Positions 1-9,160 of a stretch of DNA of 47,140 nt are shown piece after piece. The notes below the pieces were generated by a model. That model saw nothing but the letters and a program-made list of their open reading frames with translations, did not search any database and was not told the DNA's origin. The stretch's first letter is position 1; each line of letters starts with the position of its first letter. Both the position numbers and the translations under genes were made by a program. The DNA is from Belliella aquatica (GTDB lineage Bacteria > Bacteroidota > Bacteroidia > Cytophagales > Cyclobacteriaceae). Location of the stretch: assembly GCF_014637795.1 (NCBI RefSeq), contig NZ_BMFD01000014.1, positions 55,491-102,630 of the forward strand. Reading direction: 5' to 3'.

Positions 1-429
1 GTAATTAATCGGTAAAAAATTATCTCTTAATCAGATTAAAAATGAATATTATGATGATAAGTGTTACTTTATTGTAAACAGGAAGATAGTACTAAGAAAT
101 AAGTGGTAAAACGCTTTAGTTATCTACCTCTAAGTCTAATTTTTAAATAAGATTGACTTGTTATCAATTAGTAACCCGATATTATATTTGGTTATGGTAT
201 GAGTTTGAGGAAGGTTATTTCAATAATTTTTATAAAAGTGCTCTTTGCAAAAATACCAACATTGGGAGTTTACCTCATTATTTTGAGTCTCCCTATAAAA
301 ACAAAAAACCCCAAAAACATCTCCAATAGATATTTCCAGGGTTTTTAAAACTTAAATTTTCTCTGCGTCTCAGCGTGCAAAAAACTTCCTCGCACTTTGC
401 ACCTCAGCCTTACTTCGCGAGAGCCAGAC
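1..429. other. Intergenic stretch downstream of htpG, no gene seen
   Basis: No convincing coding frame or RNA gene is visible. The left 300 bases are plain AT-rich sequence. A hairpin that could end htpG transcription lies at 304-346. Bases 361-410 carry CTCTGCGT/CTCAGCGT and CGCACTT/TGCACCT words, which look like a short degenerate repeat. Short frames here that run into htpG are shadows of it. Confidence 0.6.
303..346 (-). terminator. Possible terminator of htpG
   Basis: AAAAACCC at 304-311 can pair with GGGTTTTT at 339-346 around a long loop. Read on the minus strand the second arm ends in a T run. It lies about 85 bases past the htpG stop. The loop is long (27 bases), so the call is moderate. 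Confidence 0.45.
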
Positions 430-2313
430 TTATATCATCCCAACAGACCGCTTCACAAACTCAGTCAAGTCCTTACCTGTCAGCAAGCCTTGCGCAAGGA
501 GTGCCAAGTCGAAAGATTGCTTTGCAAGCTTGGTTTGTTCTTCTTCGCTTTCTGCTTTGAGGATTTTGTCGATGACGCTGTGGTTTCCATTGATGGCTAC
601 TTTGTAGTTGTCAGGAAGTGAACCGTAGAAGCCCATTCCGCCGCCTGTTGCAGCCATGTCTTTCATTCTGCGCATAAACTCATCCATCGTTACAGTTACT
701 GGAAGTTCCTCAGGATTCAGGCCTTCGATTTCCACACTGTAGGATTTATTGTCAATCGCTTTTTCGAATATTTCCTTCACTTTAGTCGATTGCTCTTCTG
801 AAAGCAAGTTTGCAAAAGCATCGTCTTTTTGAATCAACTTTTCTGCTACATCAGCATCTACACGCTTCAGTTGTGTTTTCTCTTCCTTGCCTTCCAAATG
901 TTGGATAAAATGGCTATCAATCGGAGAATCCATCACCAAGACATCATAATCTTTTTTGTTGGCGGATTGGATAAAAGCATCCTGCTTGTTGAGGTCTGTG
1001 GCGTAGAGGTAGATCGTCTGCTCGTTTTTGTCAGTTTGGATGCTCTTCACTTTCTCCTTGTATTCAGGGAGCGTGTAGAATTCACCTTTTGTATTTTTCA
1101 GCAGGACGAAATCTTTTCCTTTTTCAGCAAATTTCTCTTCCGAGATCATTCCGTATTTCACAAAAAGACCTATGTCATTCCATTTGTCTTCGTAGACTTT
1201 TCTATCCTTTTTGTAAAGCTCAGCCAACTTATCAGCCACTTTTTTGGTGATGTAGTTGTTGATCTTTTTCACATTCCCATCAGCCTGCAAGAAACTTCTT
1301 GAGACATTCAATGGGATATCCGGAGAATCGATCACACCGTGTAGGAGCATCAAGAATTCAGGGACAATGTCTTTCACTTCGTCTGTGATAAACACCTGTC
1401 TGCTATAAAGCTTGATCTTGTTTTTTTGGAAATCGAAGTCATTTTTCACTTTCGGGAAATACAAGACTCCAGTCAAGTTGAATGGATAATCTACATTCAA
1501 GTGGATCCAGAAAAGTGGATCTTCACTCATTGGATAGAGTTCCTTGTAGAAAGCAAGGTAATCCTCGTCAGTCAAATCACCTGGCGACTTGGTCCAGATT
1601 GGCGAAGTCGTATTGATGATGTTGTCAACTTCGATAGATTTCCACTTTTTCTTTCCTTCTTCATCTTCACCATCTTCTACACTTTCGGTTTTTGTTCCGA
1701 ACTTGATCGTGACAGGGAGGAATTTGCAGTATTTGTCTAGAATACCTTGAAGCTTCCATTTGTCTAGGAATTCTTCGGATTCTTCATTGATATGAAGGAT
1801 GATTTCTGTTCCTCTTTCGGTTCTGCTTCCTTCGGAAATCTCAAATGAAGTACTGCCATCACAAGTCCATTTTGCAGCCTCAGCACCTTCTTGATAAGAA
1901 AGGGAATTGATTTCCACAGTGTGCGCCACCATAAATGCCGAGTAAAAACCCAAACCAAATTTACCGATGATTTCATTGGCATCTTTGGCGTCTTTGAATT
2001 TCTCTACGAACTCAGTAGCACCGGAAAAAGCGATTTGATTGATGTACTTCTTGATTTCTTCGGCAGTCATTCCAAGACCTCTATCGGAGATGGTGATGGT
2101 CTTTTTGTCTTTGTCGAAAGCCACTTCCACAGTGGTATCTCCTAGATCACCTGTATATTGACCCAATGTGGCCAATCTTTTGATTTTTTGGGTGGCATCT
2201 ACCGCATTGGATACCAATTCACGGAGAAAAATCTCATTGTCTGAGTATAAGAACTTTTTGATGATCGGGAAAATATTCTCGGTATGTATCGAGATGGTTC
2301 CTTTTTCCTGCAT
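430..2313 (-). CDS. htpG: Molecular chaperone HtpG (Hsp90 family)
   Basis: This is the bacterial Hsp90: a cytosolic homodimer that binds and hydrolyses ATP while remodelling client proteins. The 627 residues match the usual bacterial length. The N-terminal GHKL ATPase domain shows the helix with ELVSNAVDA (residues 32-40; E32 and N36 are the catalytic and magnesium-binding positions), the DRGLGMT nucleotide loop, and the GKFGLGFYS lid motif. The middle client-binding and C-terminal dimerisation domains follow without interruption. The ATG at 2313 starts the conserved N-terminus directly (MQEKGTISIHTEN). The gene stands alone, divergent from the CheB/CheR kinase across 550 bases. Heat induction is typical of the family, but I saw no recognisable heat-shock operator. 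Very sure of the identity. Confidence 0.98.
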   Translation of the reverse strand: MQEKGTISIHTENIFPIIKKFLYSDNEIFLRELVSNAVDATQKIKRLATLGQYTGDLGDTTVEVAFDKDKKTITISDRGLGMTAEEIKKYINQIAFSGATEFVEKFKDAKDANEIIGKFGLGFYSAFMVAHTVEINSLSYQEGAEAAKWTCDGSTSFEISEGSRTERGTEIILHINEESEEFLDKWKLQGILDKYCKFLPVTIKFGTKTESVEDGEDEEGKKKWKSIEVDNIINTTSPIWTKSPGDLTDEDYLAFYKELYPMSEDPLFWIHLNVDYPFNLTGVLYFPKVKNDFDFQKNKIKLYSRQVFITDEVKDIVPEFLMLLHGVIDSPDIPLNVSRSFLQADGNVKKINNYITKKVADKLAELYKKDRKVYEDKWNDIGLFVKYGMISEEKFAEKGKDFVLLKNTKGEFYTLPEYKEKVKSIQTDKNEQTIYLYATDLNKQDAFIQSANKKDYDVLVMDSPIDSHFIQHLEGKEEKTQLKRVDADVAEKLIQKDDAFANLLSEEQSTKVKEIFEKAIDNKSYSVEIEGLNPEELPVTVTMDEFMRRMKDMAATGGGMGFYGSLPDNYKVAINGNHSVIDKILKAESEEEQTKLAKQSFDLALLAQGLLTGKDLTEFVKRSVGMI

Positions 2314-2864
2314 AGCTATATAGATTTTTATTTATTGATAAACATTTTTGACAATACAGCCTTATCAATGCTTGTTCCAAAGGATGAAAAGTGTCATTTT
2401 GGCAGAATTTTAAAACTGAGTAAAAGAAATGACTCTTTAAATAAAATATTAATCCAAAGGGACCAAGGTTTATTCATGATACAATCCATATAGTTTTAAA
2501 TTAAGTTTTATTTTTCCCAATTTTCAATAATAGCAGCAACTATTCCCAATGGGGACATAAGTGCATTAAGATCAAATTAATTAATAAATGATTAATGCAG
2601 TATAATTGATGATTAATCGAATCATACGCATCTTTGGTCATTTTTGAATAACCCACTGAAAAAGAATAAGGTAAATATAATTCCGCAAAACAAATCGTGG
2701 TTGAATTATTGCAATACGTTATTTAAGCATCTTCAAAAATGGTAGTTTTTTACCTGTAAAAAACTACTTAAAATCAAAGTGTTAGGGCTAGTTGCTTGCA
2801 TTTTTTCATCTGTCTTTTTGGGCAGGTCCATTTTAAATTTTGTATAACTTAAATACTTGATATT
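2314..2864. other. Divergent intergenic region between htpG and the CheB/CheR kinase
   Basis: This 551-base AT-rich spacer must hold both promoters. I could not place a clean TAnnTTTG box for either gene. There are ATTAAT/ATTAATCG-type words around 2570-2620 but no clear inverted repeat or RNA structure. No gene is visible. Confidence 0.6.
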
Positions 2865-5800
2865 ATGATTCAGAAAACCCAGCAAACTGAAACTAGTCCA
2901 TTTATTATTGCAATCGGTGCTTCAGCAGGCGGTATGGAAGCCATTCATTTATTATTTGATCATACCCCAGAAGATGGTGTAGCGTATATTATCATACAGC
3001 ATCTTTCTCCCGATCATAAGAGTTTTATGGCTGAACTCCTTGCGCATCACAGCAAGTTGGAAATTTTTGTGGTGGAGGATGGAATGCCTGTTAAACCAAA
3101 CCGTGTCTATTTGATGCCGAAAGGAAAGAATATGACCATCAGAAATCGTACCTTATATCTTTCAGAAGTGCAGACAAGGCAGCCCAATACGGCTATTGAT
3201 ATATTTTTCGATTCTTTAGCTAAGGATGTTGGGGAGAAAAGCATCGCTATAATCTTGTCAGGAACAGGAACGGACGGAACAAAAGGAATCACTTCGATCA
3301 AGAAAAATGGTGGGTTTGTGATCGTGCAAGATCCAGAAAGTGCCAAATTCAATGGAATGCCCAATAGCGCCATTGAATCCGGAAATGTTGATCTAGTTCG
3401 ACCACCTGAATTGATACCTGAAGAAATCATCGCTCATTTGAGTCAAGGTCTGTTGGAAAATAATTTCAATACCCAAATCACAGAAAAAGATGATGCTGAA
3501 TTGTTGAGAATTTTACAAATGATTCAAGAGCATACACCATTTGATTTTTCGGAATACAAGCGGCCCACGATTATCAGAAGGATTGTGAAGCGGATGACCA
3601 AAAGTAACATCACCACCCTCAAAGAGTATGGACAATTTTTGGAAGCAAATCCTGAAGAAATTAATATTTTAGCAAAAGAATTTTTGATTAGCGTCACCAA
3701 ATTTTTCAGGGATAAAGAAGCTTTTGATCTTATTAAAGGAACCGCACTTAAAGAAATCATTGACAATAAGCTTCAAGTGGATACACTCAAAGCTTGGGTA
3801 GTGGGTTGCGCCACAGGTGAAGAAGCGTACTCCCTTGCCATTCTTATATTGGAAGAACTTACTGAGCTTAAGAAAAACTTAGAAGTGAAGATTTTTGCCA
3901 GTGATATAGATAAAGCTGCTTTGCAACATGCTTCTAAAGGCATTTACTCCGAATTTATCGAAAGAGAAGTGTCACAAGAGCGATTGGAAAAATATTTCAT
4001 CAAAGAAGGTAATAATTATAAAATCAGGGATAATGTCAGGAAAATGATCATTTTCGCTGAGCACGATATCGTGAAGCAGCCTCCCTACGGTAAAATTGAT
4101 TTAATAAGTTGTAGGAATCTTTTGATCTATATCAACCCTATTTTACAGCGCAAAATCCTCGCTTCCCTACATTTTTGTCTCAACCTGGGTGGGTATTTGT
4201 TCTTGGGTCCAAGTGAAAGCTTGGGCGATTTGAAAAAATCCTTTGTTGAGGTAGATAAGAAATGGAAATTGTACAAAAGTATCGAGGTGGTGAGGAATCT
4301 CCGAAACACAACATACAGCACGCCGGGCTTGGGTAGGCAGATGATCAATCTAAATTTGAGTTCAACTCCTCCCAAAAGCCTTATAAAAAGCAACTTGACA
4401 GAACTTATAAACAGCACCTTACTCGAAGAGTCTGGGTATCAGGCGGGAATTTGGGTGGATACAAATTTTGAAATTATCCAAACATCAGGAGACTTTGAGA
4501 AATTTCTTCTGCCAAAGATATTTAATTTCAATCTACTTGAAATGCTCCCAAGAGAGCTTGCAATTGCGACATCCACTACGTTGAAAAAAGCCGTCAGCTC
4601 CAATCAAAAAATAATTATCGAACAGGTCAAGTTCAAGAAAGAGGATGTCATACGGTCAGTAAACGTATTGATCAAACCTTTTCTCTCAGAAAAAAAGACG
4701 ATCGAAGATGTCGTCTTGGTTTTGTTTAGTGAAAACGAAAAAAAGGAAATAAGTGAGGACGGTGTTGAAGTATTTGAGGTAGCGAAGCATACAGAGCGTT
4801 ATTTTGAAGATATGAAAGCGGAGTTGGTAGAAACCAAAAGCAAGCTAAAAGATGCTTTTGACGCCTTGGAAGTTTCTAATGATAATATTTCCTCTTACAA
4901 CGAAGAGTTGATCTCTGGTAATGAGGAGATGCAGAGTACCAACGAAGAACTGCAGTCTGTCAATGAAGAATTGCAAACGGTAAATATTGAGTACCAGACC
5001 AAAATCAAAGAACTCGCAGAGTTAAATGATGATTTGAACAATTATTTTAAATCTACGATCAACGCGCAGCTTTATGTAGACAAGAATCTAATACTTCGAA
5101 AATTTACCCCTTCAGCGATTTTACAAATCAATCTTAAAGAGAGTGACTTGGGAAGATTAATCAGTGATATTTCAACCAATATAAGATTTTCGACTTTGAT
5201 GGATGACATTGCGAAAGTAGTGTCAACCTCAGAAACTATCGAAAAAGAAGTTCAAACTCTTGATGGTAAATGGTATCAGATGGCTGGGATACCATATATC
5301 AAACAGCAAGACAATCAAAAAGATGGGGCGATCATTACTTTTAATGATATCACAGAATTGAAAAAGGTCCAAGAAAAACTATCCAGAATCAATCAAGATC
5401 ATGATACTTTCATTTATTCTGTTTCCCATGACTTGAAAGGCCCTCTCAATAATCTACGGTCCTTGATTACCATTCTTGAAGATTCTATTGAAATTACTTG
5501 TGAAGAAGATCAAGAAGTAATGGATATGATTATGCTTTCTACGACTAATCTTGCTTCTATTATCAATGAATTGACAGACATCGTCAAGATCGAAAATGAA
5601 ATAGATATCCTTGAAAACATCAACGTCGAGGATATGCTTAACGAGATTGAAGCCAGCATGAAAGACAAGCTTGTGCTTTCTAATGCAAAAATTAATTTAG
5701 ATCTAAAGATTTCAGAAATACCATTTTCTAAGAAAAATATGAGAAGTATTCTGACAAATATTCTGAGTAATGCAATAAAGTATTGCTCGCCAGATCGGGC

Positions 5801-6065
5801 GCCGGAGGTCAGTTTCAGCACAGATAAAGTAGGAAACCAAATAATTCTGTCTGTTAAGGATAATGGACTAGGTATTCCGGAAAATAAAAAGCAAGAAATT
5901 TTCGCAAGATTCAAAAGAGCTCACAACCATGTTGAGGGGAGCGGAGTAGGTCTATTTTTGATTAAGAAAATAATCAACTTGGCCGGTGGCGATATTGAAG
6001 TAGAAAGCGAATTGGGTAAAGGATCGACGTTTAAGGTTTATTTCAAATGCGATGATGCCGCCTAA
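2865..6065 (+). CDS. CheB-CheR-PAS hybrid sensor histidine kinase
   Basis: A 1066-residue soluble signalling protein joining chemotaxis-type methylesterase and methyltransferase modules to a histidine kinase. CheB domain: GASAGGMEAI with nucleophile S20, H46 in IIQHLSPDH, D137 in SGTGTDGT. CheR domain: S-adenosylmethionine loop VVGCATGEEAYSLA near residue 312. A long coiled coil with NEELQSVNEELQT repeats follows around residue 690, then a PAS-like domain, a HisKA box VSHDLKGPLNN near residue 854, and a HATPase_c domain ending in DNGLGIP and GSGVGLFLIKKI. No receiver domain is present, so the response regulator must be encoded elsewhere. No transmembrane segment is seen. The family is common in Bacteroidota and its signal is generally unknown. 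A strong terminator follows 34 bases later. Confidence 0.93.
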   Translation: MIQKTQQTETSPFIIAIGASAGGMEAIHLLFDHTPEDGVAYIIIQHLSPDHKSFMAELLAHHSKLEIFVVEDGMPVKPNRVYLMPKGKNMTIRNRTLYLSEVQTRQPNTAIDIFFDSLAKDVGEKSIAIILSGTGTDGTKGITSIKKNGGFVIVQDPESAKFNGMPNSAIESGNVDLVRPPELIPEEIIAHLSQGLLENNFNTQITEKDDAELLRILQMIQEHTPFDFSEYKRPTIIRRIVKRMTKSNITTLKEYGQFLEANPEEINILAKEFLISVTKFFRDKEAFDLIKGTALKEIIDNKLQVDTLKAWVVGCATGEEAYSLAILILEELTELKKNLEVKIFASDIDKAALQHASKGIYSEFIEREVSQERLEKYFIKEGNNYKIRDNVRKMIIFAEHDIVKQPPYGKIDLISCRNLLIYINPILQRKILASLHFCLNLGGYLFLGPSESLGDLKKSFVEVDKKWKLYKSIEVVRNLRNTTYSTPGLGRQMINLNLSSTPPKSLIKSNLTELINSTLLEESGYQAGIWVDTNFEIIQTSGDFEKFLLPKIFNFNLLEMLPRELAIATSTTLKKAVSSNQKIIIEQVKFKKEDVIRSVNVLIKPFLSEKKTIEDVVLVLFSENEKKEISEDGVEVFEVAKHTERYFEDMKAELVETKSKLKDAFDALEVSNDNISSYNEELISGNEEMQSTNEELQSVNEELQTVNIEYQTKIKELAELNDDLNNYFKSTINAQLYVDKNLILRKFTPSAILQINLKESDLGRLISDISTNIRFSTLMDDIAKVVSTSETIEKEVQTLDGKWYQMAGIPYIKQQDNQKDGAIITFNDITELKKVQEKLSRINQDHDTFIYSVSHDLKGPLNNLRSLITILEDSIEITCEEDQEVMDMIMLSTTNLASIINELTDIVKIENEIDILENINVEDMLNEIEASMKDKLVLSNAKINLDLKISEIPFSKKNMRSILTNILSNAIKYCSPDRAPEVSFSTDKVGNQIILSVKDNGLGIPENKKQEIFARFKRAHNHVEGSGVGLFLIKKIINLAGGDIEVESELGKGSTFKVYFKCDDAA

Positions 6066-6098
6066 ACTTTTTGCAAAAACACATTAAAGGTATCTTTT

Positions 6099-6137
6099 AA
6101 TAATCCTGATCATTGAATTGATCAGGATTATTTTTTT
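6099..6137 (+). terminator. Strong rho-independent terminator of the CheB/CheR kinase
   Basis: A perfect 14-bp stem (6099-6112 with 6119-6132) closes a 6-base loop and is followed by a T run to 6137. The minus-strand tail is poorer, so it chiefly serves the + strand gene. Confidence 0.85.
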
Positions 6138-6147
6138 GAAAGTACTT

Positions 6148-6492
6148 TTATTCTGCGTGTTCAGGCTCCTCTTCATCAGGTAAAATTCTTATTAGGATAA
6201 ATGGTATTACAATACAGATGATGCCTATGATTGATTTTATTTCGAAATCGGGAAGAAAGTTCATGATAATCACGTAAACTCCACAACTAAGAAAGGTGAG
6301 TTTCAGCGCAGGTTTGTCAAAAGCCCAAGCAAAAGTCAAATAGTCGACCCCAATCAAGCAAAACATGATGGTTCTGATCAATGCATCTATTTGATCTCCA
6401 AAATCAATGAAATAGCCAATAACAATTGTTGTTAAAACTAAAAATGCGGCTATTCCATAACCAAATTTGGCATGTTTTTTAAAGAAATCCAT
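6148..6492 (-). CDS. Small four-helix membrane protein of unknown function
   Basis: The 114-residue product is mostly hydrophobic. Four membrane segments are visible: around residues 11-29 (after a short charged MDFFKKHAKFG start), 38-58, 64-82 and 87-106. The tail is acidic (DEEEPEHAE). I do not recognise a named family with certainty; it resembles small DUF-type integral membrane proteins of Bacteroidota. It lies alone between a convergent kinase gene and a repeat array, and no partner is suggested by context. Hydrophobicity pattern, good ATG and an intergenic gap upstream support a real gene. Confidence 0.75.
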   Translation of the reverse strand: MDFFKKHAKFGYGIAAFLVLTTIVIGYFIDFGDQIDALIRTIMFCLIGVDYLTFAWAFDKPALKLTFLSCGVYVIIMNFLPDFEIKSIIGIICIVIPFILIRILPDEEEPEHAE

Positions 6493-6576
6493 AAATATAT
6501 TTTTAATCTCAAAACTAAATTATCCCTGAAATATAATTTATTTTAGATAAAAAAGTTACGATTAGTATTCTCACAA

Positions 6577-6663
6577 TATTCCAAGGGTGTTTCCACCTTA
6601 TTTCAACTATATCTCCCCTTATTTCAATTGTATTTCTACAATATTTCCCTCTTATTTCTATCA
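6577..6663. repeat. Tandem 11-bp TATTTC-type repeat array (array 1)
   Basis: Eight units start at 6577, 6588, 6599, 6610, 6620, 6631, 6642 and 6653. Most read TATTTC plus five variable bases; the spacing is 11 bp except one 10-bp step. The array ends 32 bases before the stop codon of the DUF2200 gene. Two similar arrays occur at 28132-28176 and 38694-38970. Open frames through it are artefacts of the repeat. Confidence 0.85.
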
Positions 6664-6694
6664 GTTTTCTTTTCAAAAAAAACATCAATCAAAA

Positions 6695-7054
6695 TCATCT
6701 AAGTATCTTTTCCATCTTTTTGCCTTTGGCAAGTTCGTCGACCAATTTATCCAAGTAGCGGGTTTGTTTTGTAAGTGGGTTTTCCAATTCCTCAATCCGA
6801 TAACCACAAATCACTCCTTTGATCAAATGCGCATTTGAGTTGAGATCAGCTTGCTCAAAAAAAGCTTCAAAAGTCACTTTTTTTTCAATCAGTTCCTGAA
6901 TTTTCGTATCATCAAAGCCGGTCAACCAAGTGATGACTTGGTGCAGCTCCGCTTTCGTTCTGCCTTTCTTTTCGACTTTAGTGATGTAATGTGGATATAC
7001 AGATGCAAAAGTCATTTTTGCAATTCGTTCGTTATGTTCTGGGGTGGGGATCAT
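6695..7054 (-). CDS. DUF2200 family protein
   Basis: A 119-residue cytosolic protein whose N-terminal half, with [20 protein letters not shown] and [19 protein letters not shown], matches the conserved core of the DUF2200 family. Members are small, widespread in bacteria, and have no established biochemical role. No signal peptide or membrane segment is seen. The start at 7054 gives the expected N-terminus ([11 protein letters not shown]). The stop lies just beside the 11-bp repeat array. It is 51 bases downstream of the glyoxalase-like gene on the same strand, so the two may be cotranscribed, but nothing shows a shared function. Confidence 0.85.
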   Translation of the reverse strand: MIPTPEHNERIAKMTFASVYPHYITKVEKKGRTKAELHQVITWLTGFDDTKIQELIEKKVTFEAFFEQADLNSNAHLIKGVICGYRIEELENPLTKQTRYLDKLVDELAKGKKMEKILR

Positions 7055-7105
7055 TAGGTTATACTAGATTTACAATTCTTAGTTTTTGATTTGGTGCGAA
7101 TTTCA

Positions 7106-7498
7106 TTAAGAATTAGAATGCAAACCAATGGTATTACCCTCCGTATCCATGATAATGCTGCAAAAACCATGTTCTCCAATTGGCATTTTTTCTTGCAAAA
7201 CCTGACCTCCAGCTTGCTGAACCCTTGATTCTTCCACTGAGCAATCCTCACAAGTGAAGTACACGAGTGTTCCGCCTGTACCAGGCTTGAAGTCTTCAGT
7301 CTTACAAAGTGCTCCGCTGATATTAGCCCCTCCGTCTTCCCAAGGAAAACTCCACATTTCCAGATCCCCAAAATCTCCCGGAGTCTGCATGGGTACCATT
7401 TTAAACTGAAATACGCTTTCATAAAATTCTCTAGCGCGGTCCATGTCTTCAACATAGATTTCTAACCAGGTAAAGGGGTTTTTTGATGAAGAGTTCAT
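7106..7498 (-). CDS. VOC (glyoxalase/bleomycin resistance-like) family protein
   Basis: The 130-residue protein has the two beta-alpha-beta-beta-beta halves of the vicinal oxygen chelate fold. It opens with NPFTWLEIYVEDMDRAREFY, typical of the family, and ends with a GFCSIIMDTEGNTIGLHSN strand carrying the usual late acidic and histidine positions. VOC proteins bind a metal and act on small molecules; the substrate cannot be read from sequence. The family also includes resistance proteins and proteins with unknown ligands. It is likely cytosolic. It may be cotranscribed with the DUF2200 gene. Start at 7498 is the only ATG placing the first strand correctly. Confidence 0.88.
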   Translation of the reverse strand: MNSSSKNPFTWLEIYVEDMDRAREFYESVFQFKMVPMQTPGDFGDLEMWSFPWEDGGANISGALCKTEDFKPGTGGTLVYFTCEDCSVEESRVQQAGGQVLQEKMPIGEHGFCSIIMDTEGNTIGLHSNS

Positions 7499-7672
7499 AG
7501 TTTTAGTGCTTGGTTTATGGTGAAATGGTTGATATAAGAAGTGTTTTTGATTTATGATATCCCGACAAATTATTAAAGAAATATAAAAGAATTTTATTCA
7601 AGTTCAAAAATTGATTGACTTGCAAACAAAACTTGGTGCGTGTTAATTGAAATAACTTCTCCTATTATCTCT

Positions 7673-7680
7673 TATCTTTG
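7673..7680 (+). promoter_or_regulatory. Candidate -7 box of the ccm operon promoter
   Basis: TATCTTTG matches the Bacteroidota TAnnTTTG element and sits 17 bases before the ccmB ATG. A TTG at 7647-7649 gives a 23-base spacing, at the long end of what is usual for the -33 element. Confidence 0.5.
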
Positions 7681-7697
7681 AATTTAAATTATCTGTC

Positions 7698-8363
7698 ATG
7701 CTCCAACAAATCCGTACACTTATCCTCAAAGAACTCACGCTAGAGTGGAGGCAAAAGTATGCCCTCAATGGGATTTTGTTGTATGTGGTCTCGGCGGTAT
7801 TTATTACTTACCTCAGTGTAGGTGCAAAGCAAGGTAATATTGGGGTGCCCACTTGGAATGCTTTGTACTGGATTATTATTCTTTTTTCGGCTGTCAATGC
7901 AGTGGCCAAGAGTTTTGTGCAAGAGCATCAAGGAAGACAGTTGTATTATTATATGATTGCTTCTCCTGAGTCTATTATCGTTTCGAAGATTGTTTATAAC
8001 GCTGTTTTGACTTTGGTCTTGGCGTTATTGGGTTATTTGGTTTTTAGTGTGATTCTTGGGAATCCTGTGCAAGATCAAGGGTTATTCTTGTTAAATCTAG
8101 TCTTGGGAAGTTTAGGTTTTTCGGCTTGCCTGACGATGGTATCAGGTATCGCTTCCAAAGCAAGTAACAATGCTACTTTGATGGCTATCTTGAGTTTTCC
8201 TGTGATAATTCCAATTTTGCTAATGACCATCCGAGTTTCCAAAAATGCGATTGATGGCTTAGATTGGAGTGTAAGTGTAGATAAGTTACTGACACTTTTG
8301 GCGATCAATGCAATCATTTCTGCCACAGCTTATATCTTATTTCCTTATTTGTGGAGGAGTTGA
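7698..8363 (+). CDS. ccmB: Heme exporter / cytochrome c maturation protein CcmB
   Basis: CcmB is the membrane permease of the CcmAB ABC complex, which uses ATP to release holo-CcmE from the CcmC complex during c-type cytochrome assembly. The 221 residues match the family and show about six membrane helices, starting after the conserved cytosolic IRTLILKELTLEWRQKYAL segment. The motif AVAKSFVQEHQGRQLYYY is characteristic. The ATPase partner CcmA is not in the window and must be elsewhere. The gene begins the ccm operon; a gap of 119 bases to ccmC contains a second TAnnTTTG-like box (TATTTTTG at 8449-8456). Confidence 0.93.
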   Translation: MLQQIRTLILKELTLEWRQKYALNGILLYVVSAVFITYLSVGAKQGNIGVPTWNALYWIIILFSAVNAVAKSFVQEHQGRQLYYYMIASPESIIVSKIVYNAVLTLVLALLGYLVFSVILGNPVQDQGLFLLNLVLGSLGFSACLTMVSGIASKASNNATLMAILSFPVIIPILLMTIRVSKNAIDGLDWSVSVDKLLTLLAINAIISATAYILFPYLWRS

Positions 8364-8448
8364 TATCGGAAATATATCAATTCATCGACATTCCTTTGGA
8401 ACTGCTCAAATAAGTAACAAAAAGCACAGGAATCAGGAACTTATGCCT

Positions 8449-8456
8449 TATTTTTG
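8449..8456 (+). promoter_or_regulatory. Possible internal -7 box before ccmC
   Basis: TATTTTTG fits TAnnTTTG and lies 26 bases before the ccmC ATG in a 119-base gap. No convincing -33 TTTG is seen at the usual distance, so an internal promoter is only possible. Confidence 0.3.
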
Positions 8457-8482
8457 CGCTTGAAAAAGCAATAAACGATTAG

Positions 8483-9160
8483 ATGAAAAAAAGCTGGTGG
8501 AAAATTCTGACAATAGCATTACTCACTTATACTATTGTGGCAGGACTCTTACTCGATGTTCCCCGACTTCCTATTCTCAACGAAACTATCAGAGCCTTAT
8601 ATTTCCATGTTACCATGTGGTTTGGAATGATCATCATGCTGGTAGTGGCTGTGATTTATAGCATCAAATTCCTCAGGACAAACGACCTGAGAAATGATGA
8701 TATCGCCATAGAATTCACCAATGCAGCGATTTTATTCGGTGTGTTAGGAATCATAACAGGTATGCTTTGGGCCAAATTCACTTGGGGGGATTACTGGAGT
8801 GGAGATCCAAAGCAGAATGCATCTGCGATTGGTTTACTGATGTATTTTGCCTATTTGGTGTTAAGAAATTCTCTTACTGATGTCAATCAGAGAGGTAGGA
8901 TTGGAGCTGTGTATAATATTTTCGCTTTTGCTGCCTTTATCCCTCTTATTTTCGTACTACCTAGACTGACGGACAGTCTTCATCCTGGGAATGGTGGTAA
9001 TCCTGGCTTCAATGCTTATGATATGGATAGCAACCTGCGTTTGGTGTTTTATCCAGCCGTTATTGGATGGACATTATTAGGCACATGGCTTAGTGTAATC
9101 AGAGTAAGGCTCAAGAGAGCTGAAAGAAAAATAGAAGACAAACTGATCAATCAATTATAA
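8483..9160 (+). CDS. ccmC: Cytochrome c maturation heme-handling protein CcmC
   Basis: CcmC is a six-TM member of the heme-handling protein family and loads heme onto CcmE. The 225 residues contain the tryptophan-rich WWD-type segment at about residues 101-112, read here as WGDYWSGDPKQN, close to the CcsA style rather than the E. coli WWVWDARLTS form. Candidate heme-ligand histidines are H42 (ALYFHVTMW) and H167 (DSLHPGN). The stop codon overlaps the next ATG by one base (TAATG), so translation of the CcmD-like protein is probably coupled. Identity is clear from topology, motif and operon position. Confidence 0.93.
   Translation: MKKSWWKILTIALLTYTIVAGLLLDVPRLPILNETIRALYFHVTMWFGMIIMLVVAVIYSIKFLRTNDLRNDDIAIEFTNAAILFGVLGIITGMLWAKFTWGDYWSGDPKQNASAIGLLMYFAYLVLRNSLTDVNQRGRIGAVYNIFAFAAFIPLIFVLPRLTDSLHPGNGGNPGFNAYDMDSNLRLVFYPAVIGWTLLGTWLSVIRVRLKRAERKIEDKLINQL

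Noticed and set aside
829-2145. Open frames on the + strand across htpG
   Set aside because: They are antisense shadows of htpG, whose frame is complete with all Hsp90 motifs.
2314-2864. Small RNA or riboswitch in the long divergent gap
   Set aside because: No conserved riboswitch core, stable hairpin or terminator was found in it.
6587-6838. 83-residue frame rich in FPPYF and IS words
   Set aside because: It is created by the TATTTC repeat array and then runs antisense through the DUF2200 gene.
7054-7455. 133-residue frame on the minus strand
   Set aside because: It lies in another frame of the VOC gene, which has the recognisable family sequence.
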